Origin: an uncultured Thermoguttaceae bacterium
GTDB taxonomy: Bacteria; Planctomycetota; Planctomycetia; Pirellulales; Thermoguttaceae
Length of the DNA: 64,000 nucleotides
Direction: 5' to 3'
NCBI GenBank assembly: GCA_938084835.1
Contig: CALKER010000004.1
Span: 231,621 to 295,620 of the forward strand
Of the stretch, positions 36,390 to 46,151 are shown piece by piece (position 1 is the stretch's first letter; every line of letters begins with the position of its first letter). The position numbers were made by a program, and so were the translations under genes. A model generated the notes under the pieces. That model was given only the letters and a program-made list of their open reading frames with translations. It did not search any database and was not told the origin of the DNA.

Positions 36390-37727
36390 TCAAGTTTGGC
36401 TCGCTACAGTGGAGGCCGCAAGTACGGGTGGCCGACCAATACTTAGGTAGTCAAACCCCAACTCCCGCATCCGCCGGGGATCATAGAGGTTACGGCCGTC
36501 GAAAATCACCGGGTGACGCATCCGCGGACGTATTTTCTCCAAATCGAAATGCACAAACTGCTTCCACTCCGTGAGGATCACTACTCCGTCTGCCTGCTCG
36601 GCTGCTTCCTCCGGCAGGTGACAATAACGAATCTTCTCGCCGAACAGCCGGCGGGCGTTCTCCAAAGCTACTGGGTCATGCACCTGGACACTCGCCCCGG
36701 CCTCAAGTAACCTCTCGATAATAAAAAGTGACGGTGCCTCGCGAAGATCGTCTGTTCCCGGCTTAAAAGAAAGCCCCCAAATTGCGAACACTTTCCCGGC
36801 TAACCGTCCGTGGTAATACTGCTGGATCTTCTCCAGCAGCCATTCCCGCTGACGAAGATTCACCCGATGCACCGCCCGTAGAATAAGCGGCTCGAAGTTG
36901 TGCTGCGTAGCTACCGAGGCAAGGGCCTGAACATCCTTAGGCAAACAACTTCCCCCGTAACCCACGCCGGGGAAAAGGAAGGCAAATCCAATCCGCTGAT
37001 CGTGCCCAATCCCGCGGCGAACATCATCCACATCGGCCCCAGTCAGTTCGCAGAGGAGAGCAATTTCGTTGATAAAACTAATCTTAGTGGCCAGCATGGC
37101 GTTGGCAGCATACTTGGTCATTTCGGCACTTTCCGGCGACATGGCCAGGAAGGGTCGATCGGTGCGTAAATAGGGTCGATAAAGATCATGGAGCTGCTCA
37201 ACAACCCAGGGGCTTCGCGCTCCCACGACCACGCGGTCGGGCTTCATGAAGTCGTCAACAGCGGTCCCTTCCTTGAGAAACTCCGGATTGCTTGCCACAT
37301 AGCAGAGTCGGCCCGTTAGCTCCTGCAAACGGCGTGTGACGGCCGCATTAGTCCCTACCGGAACTGTGCTTTTGATCACCACGATGGTATCCGGCGTAAG
37401 CAGGGGGGCTAAGTGCTCCACCACCTCCCACAAGGCGGTCAGATCGACTCCACCGTCAGCTTTGGGCGGCGTCCCTACCGCCAAAAATACCAAATCGGTG
37501 TCCACCACCGCCTCCGCTAGATCGCAGGTAAAAAGCAGCCTACCGGCAGAAATGTTTCGGTCGATGAGCTCTTGAAGTCCCGGCTCGTAGATGGGGGACC
37601 GTCCGCGACGCAGAAGAGCGATCTTCCCTTCTTCTCGGTCCATGCACACCACATCGTTGCCGGTTTCAGCAAAACAAGTTCCCGTTACAAGCCCCACATA
37701 GCCAGTGCCGATCATCCCAATGCGCAT
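36390..37727 (-). CDS. UDP-glucose 6-dehydrogenase family protein
   Basis: NAD-dependent oxidation of UDP-glucose (or a related nucleotide sugar) to the uronic acid, for envelope polysaccharide synthesis. The 445-residue product begins with the Rossmann motif MRIGMIGTGYVGLVTG. It then has GTPPKADGGVDLTAL, SNPEFLKEGTAVDDF, the central helix KYAANAMLATKISFINEIA, and the catalytic Cys in GVGYGGSCLPKDVQ. The C-terminal domain starts at WGLSFKPGTDDLREAPS. The ATG at 37727 has GGGAG eight bases upstream; an upstream start at 37757 adds ten residues. A UDP-ManNAc dehydrogenase is less likely given the motif set. Confidence 0.93.
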   Translation of the reverse strand: MRIGMIGTGYVGLVTGTCFAETGNDVVCMDREEGKIALLRRGRSPIYEPGLQELIDRNISAGRLLFTCDLAEAVVDTDLVFLAVGTPPKADGGVDLTALWEVVEHLAPLLTPDTIVVIKSTVPVGTNAAVTRRLQELTGRLCYVASNPEFLKEGTAVDDFMKPDRVVVGARSPWVVEQLHDLYRPYLRTDRPFLAMSPESAEMTKYAANAMLATKISFINEIALLCELTGADVDDVRRGIGHDQRIGFAFLFPGVGYGGSCLPKDVQALASVATQHNFEPLILRAVHRVNLRQREWLLEKIQQYYHGRLAGKVFAIWGLSFKPGTDDLREAPSLFIIERLLEAGASVQVHDPVALENARRLFGEKIRYCHLPEEAAEQADGVVILTEWKQFVHFDLEKIRPRMRHPVIFDGRNLYDPRRMRELGFDYLSIGRPPVLAASTVASQT

Positions 37728-38331
37728 CGTCAAACTCCCGTTTGGAAGGCCAGCCACATAGTCACTTAGCCCAACGCTCTTTTAATCAGCCGAGAGCCTC
37801 TCAAACTTCCCCAGAAAACGGCCAAACACGTGAGACTTGCGCTGACACCTATCGTTGCCAAAAAACGGCTTCAAACCGGCCTCCATCACTGGTCGCTTGA
37901 ACACTTGCCGCCAACCTCTTCGGGAAAAATTAGCCCCCCGAACAAAACCTTGCACACGCCCAACTTTCGGTCAACTTTTTCTTTTCTATGCTTAAGCGTG
38001 GAATGTGAATTTGCCAGTTGCAAAAATTCCGCACTCTGGAACTCCATCCCCTATCGAAGGTTCTAATCGTCGCATCCGATGCCCTGGTAAAACCCGAAAA
38101 AACCAGCAACCTTAGAATTCGCGATGAGGGCTTCATAATAAGTCGACGGCCCCCCGCGGAATATTCAGCTGGGATCTCTCCGAAAAGATCAGCGGAACAG
38201 TACCTTTAAACACAAGAAAATTCCTAACGAACGACTGCCCGCAAATGACCGCCCCAAAAGCGATTGATCAACGGCAAAGTGTGGTGGCACTTGCGCGCAA
38301 CCGGGGCTTCCCTCTTCGGGCTCAGGCGGTC
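37728..38331. other. 604-base intergenic region upstream of UDP-glucose dehydrogenase
   Basis: No gene is supported and no RNA-like structure stands out. It is AT-richer than the genes around it and separates the dehydrogenase from the gyrA-epimerase transcript. Confidence 0.4.
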
Positions 38332-39309
38332 CTAGGACTCCCAATGGTTCTTCCACCACTCAAGAACGTCGGCCACCGTTTGTTCCAGGGGGATTCGCGG
38401 TTGCCACCCAGTTGCTTCCCGTAAACGGGTGATGCATGCGATTGGTTCATGTTTCGGCCCGGGGCGTATTTCCCGAACGGGCAAATTTCTTCCCGAAAGC
38501 TGCACCATTAACTCATAAAGCTGCCGTGTGGAAATAGCTTGACCCGAGCCGACGTTAAAAACCCCGGTAAGTTTTCCTTCGATGAGCAAGCGATAAGCGC
38601 ACACGACATCGCGCACATCCGATAAGTCAAGCCAGACATCTAGCGAATAAACCACGAGTTCAGTAGTAGTCGGTCGGGCAAATTGCTCAGCCCACTGGGG
38701 GAGAAGCATCGGCGGCCTTTGCCGCGGCCCGGTATGATGAAACGCCCGGGCAATGACTACTGGATACCCCCGCTCTGCGACGGCCAAAGCCAGTCGCTCT
38801 ACCGCGTGCTTTGTCTTTGCATAGGCCGTCTGCGGGGCCAGAGGGGCTAGTTCGTCCACAATAGGGCTTAATTCGCTCACAGCTCCATAAACATGGCTTG
38901 AGCTCACCACTAGCACCGGGACCTGCTCGCCCAACTCGGTGGCAAGATGCAGCACCTGGCGGGTCCCCTCCACATTCACTTGCCAAGCCTCGGCTGTGGG
39001 CTCCCCGGCGCCGCATCTTTCCGGAATGCTGAGGGCGGCCAAATGAAAAATGGCCGTGGGGCCAAAACGCCTAATTGCCGAAGCTGTGACCGAAGTGAGG
39101 CCTGCCAGATCGCGGAAGTCCCAGTCGACGAGGGGAACTTTGTCCACGATATGCCCCGGGGACCAGGGGTCCCACGTCCCACCTGGGCTAGTGCCCATCA
39201 CTTCCCAACCATACTCGAGCAGGTGCTCAGCTAAGAAGCTGCCTGCAAACCCACTTATGCCGGTGATTAGCGCACGGCGTTTATTCACAGCCTTGTCCTT
39301 AGTTGACAA
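38332..39309 (-). CDS. NAD(P)-dependent sugar epimerase/reductase (GDP-mannose pathway-like)
   Basis: Short-chain dehydrogenase of the extended type acting on nucleotide sugars. The 325-residue product has the nucleotide-binding motif GISGFAGSFLAEHLL (about 17-31), the catalytic YAKTKHAVE (Tyr-x3-Lys), SSSHVYG, and the C-terminal FNVGSGQAISTRQLYELM. The overall look is closest to GDP-6-deoxy-4-keto-D-mannose reductase and GDP-mannose 4,6-dehydratase relatives. Only nine bases separate it from gyrA, so it is probably translated from the gyrA transcript, an odd pairing. Exact substrate is uncertain. Confidence 0.82.
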   Translation of the reverse strand: MSTKDKAVNKRRALITGISGFAGSFLAEHLLEYGWEVMGTSPGGTWDPWSPGHIVDKVPLVDWDFRDLAGLTSVTASAIRRFGPTAIFHLAALSIPERCGAGEPTAEAWQVNVEGTRQVLHLATELGEQVPVLVVSSSHVYGAVSELSPIVDELAPLAPQTAYAKTKHAVERLALAVAERGYPVVIARAFHHTGPRQRPPMLLPQWAEQFARPTTTELVVYSLDVWLDLSDVRDVVCAYRLLIEGKLTGVFNVGSGQAISTRQLYELMVQLSGRNLPVREIRPGPKHEPIACITRLREATGWQPRIPLEQTVADVLEWWKNHWES

Positions 39310-39318
39310 GAGTTGTGA

Positions 39319-42099
39319 TTAGCCTGCCCCGTTAGAGCCTTCGTCTTCGCGCGGCACACGTTTGACGGCCACCAGGGAGTCACCTTCGTCCAAACTCATG
39401 ATTCTGACCCCTTGAGTATTTCGGCCGCTCACCCGAATTTCGCTGGCGGCGATACGCTGGATCTTTCCTCGGGCGGTGATCATTAGTACTTCGTCATCAT
39501 CGCGAACGGCCGTCACGCCGATGACCAAACCATTGCGAGGGGAGGTTTTGATAGCCCGAATTCCCTTGCCCCCCCGCCGCTGGGTGCGGTAGCAAAACTG
39601 CGCAGAAAGGCCTTCCGCCTGTCCGTCGCCCCCCGGCAACTCTTCAAGGTCCTCTTCAGGCGGTGCGGGAGGATCGAGCGCGCGGCCGCCTCCTAGCAAC
39701 TCCGCTTCTTCCTCACCCTCGCCCTCAGGAAGGGATCCTTGGGGTTCCCCTTCCAAGTTTGGCCCAAAGGGCGTGCGCTTCCCGTAACCTCGTTCACAAG
39801 CAGTCAACAACGTGCCCTCCGGATCAGTTACCACCATCCCCACCACGTAATCGCCCGGCCGAAGGGAAATTCCTCGTACCCCAGTGGCCGCTCGACCCAT
39901 AGGACGTACATCCGACTGCGGGAACCGAATCGCCCAGCCCAAAGCGGTCGCCAGCAACACTTCGTCCCCTTCTTTGGTGACTACAACATCGACAAGCTCG
40001 TCCCCCTCCCGTAAACGGATGGCAATAATCCCGGTCCGCATAGGGCGACCGAAGGCCGAGAGGGCGGTTTTCTTCACCAGTCCCCGCCGAGTGGCCATCA
40101 TTAGGAATAGTCCCGGCTCATCGAAGTTCCGCACCGCCCGGCAATCGGTCACCTTTTCCCCCGGAGCAAGATCAAGCAAGTTAACAATAGCCCGGCCGCG
40201 ACCCTCTCGACCCATTTCCGGAAGCTCGTACACCTTTTGCCAGTAGACTTTCCCGAAATTGGTGAAAAAGAGCATGTAGTCGTGGGTACTGGCTATAAAC
40301 AAATGCTCGATGGGATCTTCCGTCTGAGTACGAGCGCCCAAAAGGCCCTTTCCGCCCCGGCGCTGAGCTCGATAAAGCTTGATAGCGGTTCGCTTGATGT
40401 ACCCGGCCGAGCTAATTGACACCACCATTTGCTCTTCCGGGATGAGTGATTCCCGATCGATGCCCTCTGGCTCCTCATCGGAGATTTCAGTGCGGCGCTC
40501 GTCTGCGTATTTGCGCTTAAGCTCAAGCAGATCTGCGCGAATCACTGCCAAGATATTCCGCTCATCGGAAAGAAGCCGGAGATATTCAGCAATGTCTGCC
40601 AGTAGCTGCCCATGCTCGTCCGCCAGCTTCTTTTGTTCCAAGTTCACGAGGTGAGCCAAGGTCATTCGGAGGATAGCTTCCGCTTGAACCGGCGTGAGTG
40701 CGTATTCCTCCGCAAGACCCCGCTCTTCCTGAAGGTTACGGAAACCTTCCACTCCCAGAGCCCGCTCCAGTAAAGCCGCTGGGCAACGAATCTGCGTCAA
40801 TCGCTCCTTGGCTTGCTCTTGATCCTGGGATGTGCGAATGATGCGGATGACCTCATCGATGTTAGCCAGAGCAATGAGTAGGCCTTCCACAGTATGTTTA
40901 CGCTGCCGGGCTTTTTGCAGCCGATAGCGCGTCCGCCGGCGGATGACCACCACACGGTGCCGGAGGTATTCCTGAAGTAGCTCCTTAAAGTTCAAAATGC
41001 GCGGTTTGCCGTCTACTAGGGCCAGAAAAATTAGGGAGAAGCTATCCTGCAGCGGCGAGTATGTGTAGAGCTGATTGAGGACCACCTCCGGCTCAGCATC
41101 GCGCTTCAACTCCAGCACAATTCGCACGGGCTCTTTCAGATCGCTCTCATTGCGGATGTTAGCTATGCCAGTGATTCGCCCCTCGTTCACCAGCCGCGCG
41201 ATCTCTTCCTCCACCCGATCGCGAGTCTGCTGATAAGGAATTTCGGTGACTACAATGCGGTAACGTCCAGGTGAACCCTCTTCCACCCGCGTACGCGCCC
41301 GCACCGTGACAGTTCCCCGGCCCGTATGGTAACCATGACAGATCCCAGCTCGCCCGCAGATGATCCCACCTGTGGGAAAATCGGGTCCCGGGCAAATCTC
41401 CAAAAGTTTGTCGATGGTCACATCCGGATCATCAATGAGCGCCACCAAGGCATCGCAGATTTCCCCCAAATTATGCGGAGGGATTGAAGTGGCCATTCCC
41501 ACGGCAATTCCCTGGGATCCGTTGGCCAGAAGATTAGGAAAACGCGACGGCAGGACAGTAGGTTCGATACCTTTTTCATCGTACGTAGGGACAAAGTCCA
41601 CGGTATCCAGCTTGTAATCTTCCAGCATGAGCGCCCCGATGGGAGAGAGCCGGGCCTCGGTGTATCGCATGGCTGCCGGAGGCAAGCCCGCTATTGAACC
41701 GAAATTGCCTTGTTTGTCGACAAGCGGATACCGCGTATTCCACTCCTGAGCCATCCGTACCAGGGTGGGGTAGATCGCCTGGTCACCATGGGGGTGATAC
41801 CGCTTCATGGTCTCCCCCACGATAGCGGCGCACTTGGCGGTGGGCGCCCCGGGGCTTAGGCCCAAGTCATCCATAGCCACCAAAATCCGACGCTGGGATG
41901 GTTTTAAACCATCCCGAACATCGGGGAGTGCCCGGCTTATAATGACGCTCATGGCGTACGTGAGGTAGCTGTCCTTCAGCTCCTCCTCGATGGAGGTTTC
42001 CAGCAGCCGGGCAGCTACAGGGCCGAGGGACGATCCCCCGCTACTTCCCCCGGGATTTTCAAACTCGTCTCGATCGTTTACTTGCTCGCTCAAAACCAC
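39319..42099 (-). CDS. gyrA: DNA gyrase subunit A
   Basis: Catalytic subunit of gyrase, which cuts and rejoins both DNA strands. Numbered from the GTG at 42099 (926 residues), the breakage-reunion domain has [28 protein letters not shown] (about 101-118) and the active-site Arg-Tyr in [10 protein letters not shown] (Tyr 146). The C-terminal wrapping domain has a perfect GyrA box QRRGGKG near residue 560 and a second perfect copy at about 840. An acidic, Gly/Pro-rich insert of about 55 residues precedes the second box. The two residues that anchor the quinolone water-metal bridge in E. coli (S83, D87) are Gln and Pro here. TTG 42132 and TTG 42093 are alternative starts; GAGG lies just upstream of the GTG. 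Confidence 0.95.
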   Translation of the reverse strand: MVLSEQVNDRDEFENPGGSSGGSSLGPVAARLLETSIEEELKDSYLTYAMSVIISRALPDVRDGLKPSQRRILVAMDDLGLSPGAPTAKCAAIVGETMKRYHPHGDQAIYPTLVRMAQEWNTRYPLVDKQGNFGSIAGLPPAAMRYTEARLSPIGALMLEDYKLDTVDFVPTYDEKGIEPTVLPSRFPNLLANGSQGIAVGMATSIPPHNLGEICDALVALIDDPDVTIDKLLEICPGPDFPTGGIICGRAGICHGYHTGRGTVTVRARTRVEEGSPGRYRIVVTEIPYQQTRDRVEEEIARLVNEGRITGIANIRNESDLKEPVRIVLELKRDAEPEVVLNQLYTYSPLQDSFSLIFLALVDGKPRILNFKELLQEYLRHRVVVIRRRTRYRLQKARQRKHTVEGLLIALANIDEVIRIIRTSQDQEQAKERLTQIRCPAALLERALGVEGFRNLQEERGLAEEYALTPVQAEAILRMTLAHLVNLEQKKLADEHGQLLADIAEYLRLLSDERNILAVIRADLLELKRKYADERRTEISDEEPEGIDRESLIPEEQMVVSISSAGYIKRTAIKLYRAQRRGGKGLLGARTQTEDPIEHLFIASTHDYMLFFTNFGKVYWQKVYELPEMGREGRGRAIVNLLDLAPGEKVTDCRAVRNFDEPGLFLMMATRRGLVKKTALSAFGRPMRTGIIAIRLREGDELVDVVVTKEGDEVLLATALGWAIRFPQSDVRPMGRAATGVRGISLRPGDYVVGMVVTDPEGTLLTACERGYGKRTPFGPNLEGEPQGSLPEGEGEEEAELLGGGRALDPPAPPEEDLEELPGGDGQAEGLSAQFCYRTQRRGGKGIRAIKTSPRNGLVIGVTAVRDDDEVLMITARGKIQRIAASEIRVSGRNTQGVRIMSLDEGDSLVAVKRVPREDEGSNGAG

Positions 42100-43017
42100 A
42101 CTACCTCGTTTAGGATCCAGCTCAAGACACAATCCACCGGATTCTTAAGCCCGATGGAAACGCCTGGCACTTCCCTAGCATTAATCAGACTTGCCAGCAC
42201 TAATGACACGAATCAATTTTTCCCGAGTGAATCTTTCATTTAGCTCAAGTCTCATCAGCCCGCGAACGGCTTCGAGGTGATACTGGAATTCAGTTCGACA
42301 AAACCGGAACTAGCCGACGCCGAGTTCCCTCGCCACAACTCAGCCTAGGCTAGGATCAGCATAAGCCATGCATAAGATATAATATTCCCCAAAATAATCT
42401 ATACTAATAGCTTAGGCAGGAAGCCTTAAACGATCCCATCGCGAAACCGTCATTTTACCCGATTCCGGGGCGTATGACAAAGGAGAAAAACCTCTCCCCC
42501 TTGTATGTAACCATTTGTCAAGTCGAGAATTACGAACCGTTCTTCTGAGTAAAAAATGAGCCTTGCCGCCCAGCGACGGTTTATGGTGGCGGTCCGTGCC
42601 AGGTCCGATTAAAATCACAGATCTGGGCCGAGAGAGTCGGCGCCAAACTCACGACTGTCTCTAAGCAGAGAAACTTAGTGATATTAGATTATTTGGCAGC
42701 ATTTCCGGGCAAGGATGTCTGAGATTGCCGGTAGTAGCGGCCGATCGCGAAGAGGCGGGCTAATGGACTCCGCTGGGGCTGTGGCTTTGGGCCCCGGCGT
42801 TGGGAAAATAGCGTGGGTCCAATAACGCTTTTTCGCAATTTCATATTGCTGGCAGCTCAAGCGTATATCCTCTGCCCCGAGAATTGTCCCTGATATTTCT
42901 TTCGGTCGACTGAGCCCTTAAATAATGCAGGCGAGTGCACCAAGGGAGAGCTCTTCTTTGTCTTTTGCCGGAGACGCGGGGGTGAGTAATCGCGGATGCT
43001 GCGGGAGGAATAGATAG
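42100..43017. other. 918-base divergent region between gyrA and LOG gene
   Basis: This holds the promoters of two divergent genes. A very AT-rich stretch at 42361-42412 includes a perfect TATAAT at 42378-42383 and TATACT near 42400 on the plus strand, but no good -35 is at the right distance, so no promoter is called. I see no DnaA-box cluster and no gene. Confidence 0.4.
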
Positions 43018-43893
43018 ATGGCCATACACGAGCCAGCGGAACAATACCTTTCCGAAGAGGAAGAACGGCGCCGCAACCTGGAGCGAATCCTGCAATCGCC
43101 CAGCTATCGTGTGGCCTATCGCGATGTAGAGCTATTGAGCGATCCCCGGCTTCGGCCCACGCGGATGGAACTTGAGCTCCTTAAGACCGAGCTCATCTTT
43201 CAAGAACATAACATCAAATCCACGATTGTCGTTTTCGGTGCGGCGAGGATATTGCCCCCTGCTCAGGCCTTGCGCAACCTGGAATTGGCACGAGCGCGCC
43301 TGGCAGAAACGCCCGAAGACCCGCGCCGCAAACGTGCCGTACACCGAGCCGAGCGCATCTATGCGAAAAGTCATTATTACGAACTGGCACGCCAATTCGC
43401 CCGTCTTGTTTCCCAGGAATGCCAGAAAAATGGCGGTTGTGAGTACGTGATCGTAACCGGTGGCGGGCCCGGCATCATGGAGGCAGCTAATCGAGGCGCC
43501 TACGATGTAGGGGCAAAGTCCGCAGGCCTGAATATCCGACTACCTAATGAACAGCTGCCCAACCCCTATGTCACGCCCGAATTGTGTCTCCAGTTCCACT
43601 ACTTCGCGATGCGAAAATTTCATTTCCTGCTTCGGGCAAAAGCTTTGGTAGTCTTTCCGGGAGGCTTTGGCACATTAGATGAGCTATTCGACGCCCTCAC
43701 CTTGCGCCAAACTCGCCGGATGCAGGATATCCCGATCATCCTCTTCGGTCGAGAATATTGGGATCAGGTCATTAATTTTCGCTTCCTCGCCGACGAAGGG
43801 GTAATCGACGACGAAGACCTCGACCTAATCGAATATGCCGAGACTCCTGAAGAGGCCTGGGCGATTATCCGCCGTTTCTACGGCCAGTTATAA
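43018..43893 (+). CDS. LOG family protein (cytokinin riboside 5'-monophosphate phosphoribohydrolase-like)
   Basis: Rossmann-fold protein of the TIGR00730/LOG family, formerly annotated as lysine decarboxylase. Members cleave nucleotide 5'-monophosphates to base and ribose-phosphate. The 291-residue product has GGGPGIMEAANRGAYDVG (about 150-165) and the signature PGGFGTLDELFDALTL (about 218-233), the conserved PGGxGTxxE. An N-terminal helical extension of about 60 residues precedes the fold, as in the longer subgroup. GAGGAA stands seven bases before the ATG. No neighbour suggests its substrate. Confidence 0.88.
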   Translation: MAIHEPAEQYLSEEEERRRNLERILQSPSYRVAYRDVELLSDPRLRPTRMELELLKTELIFQEHNIKSTIVVFGAARILPPAQALRNLELARARLAETPEDPRRKRAVHRAERIYAKSHYYELARQFARLVSQECQKNGGCEYVIVTGGGPGIMEAANRGAYDVGAKSAGLNIRLPNEQLPNPYVTPELCLQFHYFAMRKFHFLLRAKALVVFPGGFGTLDELFDALTLRQTRRMQDIPIILFGREYWDQVINFRFLADEGVIDDEDLDLIEYAETPEEAWAIIRRFYGQL

Positions 43894-44286
43894 CCTCCAT
43901 ATTAAGCTTATGGCAACAGATAGGAGTCAACACAGCTGGGCGAGTGTTCAAGAAGGCCACCCGTCAGCCAAAGCTACCTCGGAACCGGTGGTTAAACCTA
44001 TTGTTAGCCCTTCGCTTCCCAACAACTTGATCCCATACTTGCTTTACCCCACAACAATACCCAGCCAAGCTTGCGAGCGAGATTGTTGTGGACGATAAAG
44101 TATTTCGTTTACGGCAGCTATGAAGTAAGAATTTATTATCTCGCCGGATTTGGGACCGGCCTTTCAAAGAGGCCGGTCCCAGCTAAGTTCATCGAAAGGT
44201 CTGTAGACGCTCGTCGCTTTTTCTTGCGATCAACAACTTCTCCAAACCAGCACCCGGCCCACCGTTGAGTGGAGGGTGTCACGAAC
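43894..44286. other. 393-base convergent region between LOG gene and xylA
   Basis: No gene is supported. It contains a strong GC-rich hairpin listed separately that may serve both convergent transcripts. Confidence 0.4.
44152..44180. terminator. GC-rich hairpin between convergent genes
   Basis: A perfect 10-bp stem GGGACCGGCC/GGCCGGTCCC with a nine-base loop lies 107 bases beyond the xylA stop and 259 bases beyond the LOG gene stop. Neither side has a proper T-run, so it may be a transcript-end stabiliser or a weak bidirectional terminator. Confidence 0.45.
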
Positions 44287-45606
44287 TTATCGCGGCAGGA
44301 TGTAGCGATTAATGATGTTTTCGATAAGCTCCTGTCGCCCACTGCGGTTCGGAGAAGCCTCGCCTTTCTCCAACATATACTTCTCTAAGGACTTGAAATC
44401 GTGTTTGCCGGCCTCGATCTCCGCCCCAATGCCACTATCCCAGGAGCTGTATCGTTCACGCAGGAGCCGATCAAGCTCCCCGTCAGCGCGAATTTGCGCG
44501 GCAATTTTCAGCCCCTTGGCGAAAGTATCCATCCCACCAATGTGGGCATAGAAAAGGTCGATAGGTTCGAAGCTCTCACGACGAACCTTGGCGTCGAAGT
44601 TCACCCCTCCCGGCGCCAACCCACCGTATTTGAGGAAGGCCAGCATAATTTTGGTGGTAAGATAAATATCGGTGGGGAATTGATCCGTATCCCAACCGAG
44701 CAGGAGATCCCCTGTGTTGGCATCCACAGAACCGAGGAAGCCCTGCATGCCGGCATACTCAAGCTCATGTTCCACCGTATGGCCAGCCAAGGTGGCGTGG
44801 TTGGTTTCAATATTGAGCTTGAAGTACGGCGCAAGTCCATAAGCCCGCAAGAAGTTGATGCATGCGGCCGCGTCGAAATCATATTGATGCTTCGTTGGTT
44901 CCTTTGGTTTCGGCTCGATATAAAACTGACCTGTAAACCCAATTTCTTTCGCATATTCGACGGCCATGTGGAGGAAGCGGGCTAGGTGGTCGAGCTCCCG
45001 CTTCATATCGGTATTCCACAAAGTGGTGTAACCCTCTCGGCCCCCCCAAAAAACGTATCCAGCCCCATTGAGCTCTTTAGTGATTTCCAAAGCCTTTTTG
45101 ACTTGCGCGGCGGCGTAGGCGAAAACGTCTGCATTGCAACTTGTGGCCGCCCCGTGAACGTACCGGGGGTGACTAAAGAGGTTCGCCGTTCCCCACAGGA
45201 GCCGTACCCCGGTTCGCTGCATCTCTTCCTGGACCACCTTGACAACCGCATCGAGGTTACGATTGGTTTCCGCAAGAGTGCTTCCTTCCGGGGCAATGTC
45301 CCGATCATGGAAGCAGAAAAACGGGGCTCCCAGCTTTTCGCAGAATTCGAAAAACACGCGCACCCGCCGTATGGCATTCTCCACAGTATCCTGAGCTCCC
45401 TCCCAAGGGCGGAGCATTGTGGGAGCTCCAAACGGATCGGCCCCACTGCCCCGCATCGTGTGCCAATAGGCCACGCTAAATCGTAGCTGCTCCTTCATCG
45501 TCTTGCCTTCAACGATCTCCTCCTCGTTGTAAAAACGGAAGGCGAGAGGATTCTTGGAGTCAGGGCCTTCGTAGCGAATTTTGGGAATGTCCGGAAACGC
45601 CGACAT
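44287..45606 (-). CDS. xylA: Xylose isomerase
   Basis: Converts D-xylose to D-xylulose (and glucose to fructose) with two divalent metal ions in a TIM barrel; cytosolic. The 439-residue product has the catalytic region [13 protein letters not shown] (H100, D103), [31 protein letters not shown] and [18 protein letters not shown], and the metal-site acidic loop [18 protein letters not shown], all intact. The length places it in class II, the group with an N-terminal extension. It is transcribed alone on the minus strand; no xylulokinase is in the window. With transketolase nearby it suggests pentose use. Confidence 0.97.
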   Translation of the reverse strand: MSAFPDIPKIRYEGPDSKNPLAFRFYNEEEIVEGKTMKEQLRFSVAYWHTMRGSGADPFGAPTMLRPWEGAQDTVENAIRRVRVFFEFCEKLGAPFFCFHDRDIAPEGSTLAETNRNLDAVVKVVQEEMQRTGVRLLWGTANLFSHPRYVHGAATSCNADVFAYAAAQVKKALEITKELNGAGYVFWGGREGYTTLWNTDMKRELDHLARFLHMAVEYAKEIGFTGQFYIEPKPKEPTKHQYDFDAAACINFLRAYGLAPYFKLNIETNHATLAGHTVEHELEYAGMQGFLGSVDANTGDLLLGWDTDQFPTDIYLTTKIMLAFLKYGGLAPGGVNFDAKVRRESFEPIDLFYAHIGGMDTFAKGLKIAAQIRADGELDRLLRERYSSWDSGIGAEIEAGKHDFKSLEKYMLEKGEASPNRSGRQELIENIINRYILPR

Positions 45607-46151
45607 TGCTCCTACTCCCTTCTAAAAGAAAGTTCCGCCTCACACGGGTCCTTACCGCGTTGGGTCCAGAGTGTACCGATCCCCATTACAGCAAAAAAGG
45701 TTATCCGATCCACAACACTTAGCCTATGCGCCCTTGCAAACCCTTGTGGGTGTTGGACGCCCCAAGTTTTGCCCCATTGTGTGGGGTTCTGTCTAGCTTT
45801 GCAAGAGATGGCAACGCGAAAAACACTGAAGACATGCTCAGCAGCGGGTAAGGTGGTGGAGCGATGCCGGCCGCCAAGTATTTAGAAGAGCCACCGTCAG
45901 AAGTACCCGACTGAAACCATCCATCGCCAAATACTTCCTACCCGTACCTCAGGCGAGAAAAAGCGCACAAAAAAGCCCCCTTTTGGGGGCCTAAGGAGCA
46001 GAAAGTGCCACAGAGGAAGTAAGGGGTGATTCAAGCTGTGACCATGTTGCACCTGGGCGGGGAGGCCGGCCGAGCCCTTAACCCTTTGGCCTATATTGCG
46101 CGCCCCCCACCTCACCACAGAGGGGTTGCCGAGCTTACCCGGCCATTAAGC
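45607..46151. other. 545-base region between xylA and flagellin gene
   Basis: Contains the xylA 5' region and the end of the flagellin transcript with its terminator at 45969-45990. No gene is supported. Confidence 0.5.
45969..45990 (-). terminator. Intrinsic terminator after flagellin gene
   Basis: On the minus strand, a 6-bp stem GCCCCC/GGGGGC with a four-base AAAA loop is followed directly by six T residues. It lies about 160 bases beyond the flagellin stop codon and fits a Rho-independent terminator. Confidence 0.8.

Noticed and set aside
42378..42383. Perfect TATAAT in the gyrA/LOG divergent region
   Set aside because: No -35 hexamer at 16-18 bases and the site is 635 bases from the LOG start; in AT-rich DNA this can be chance.
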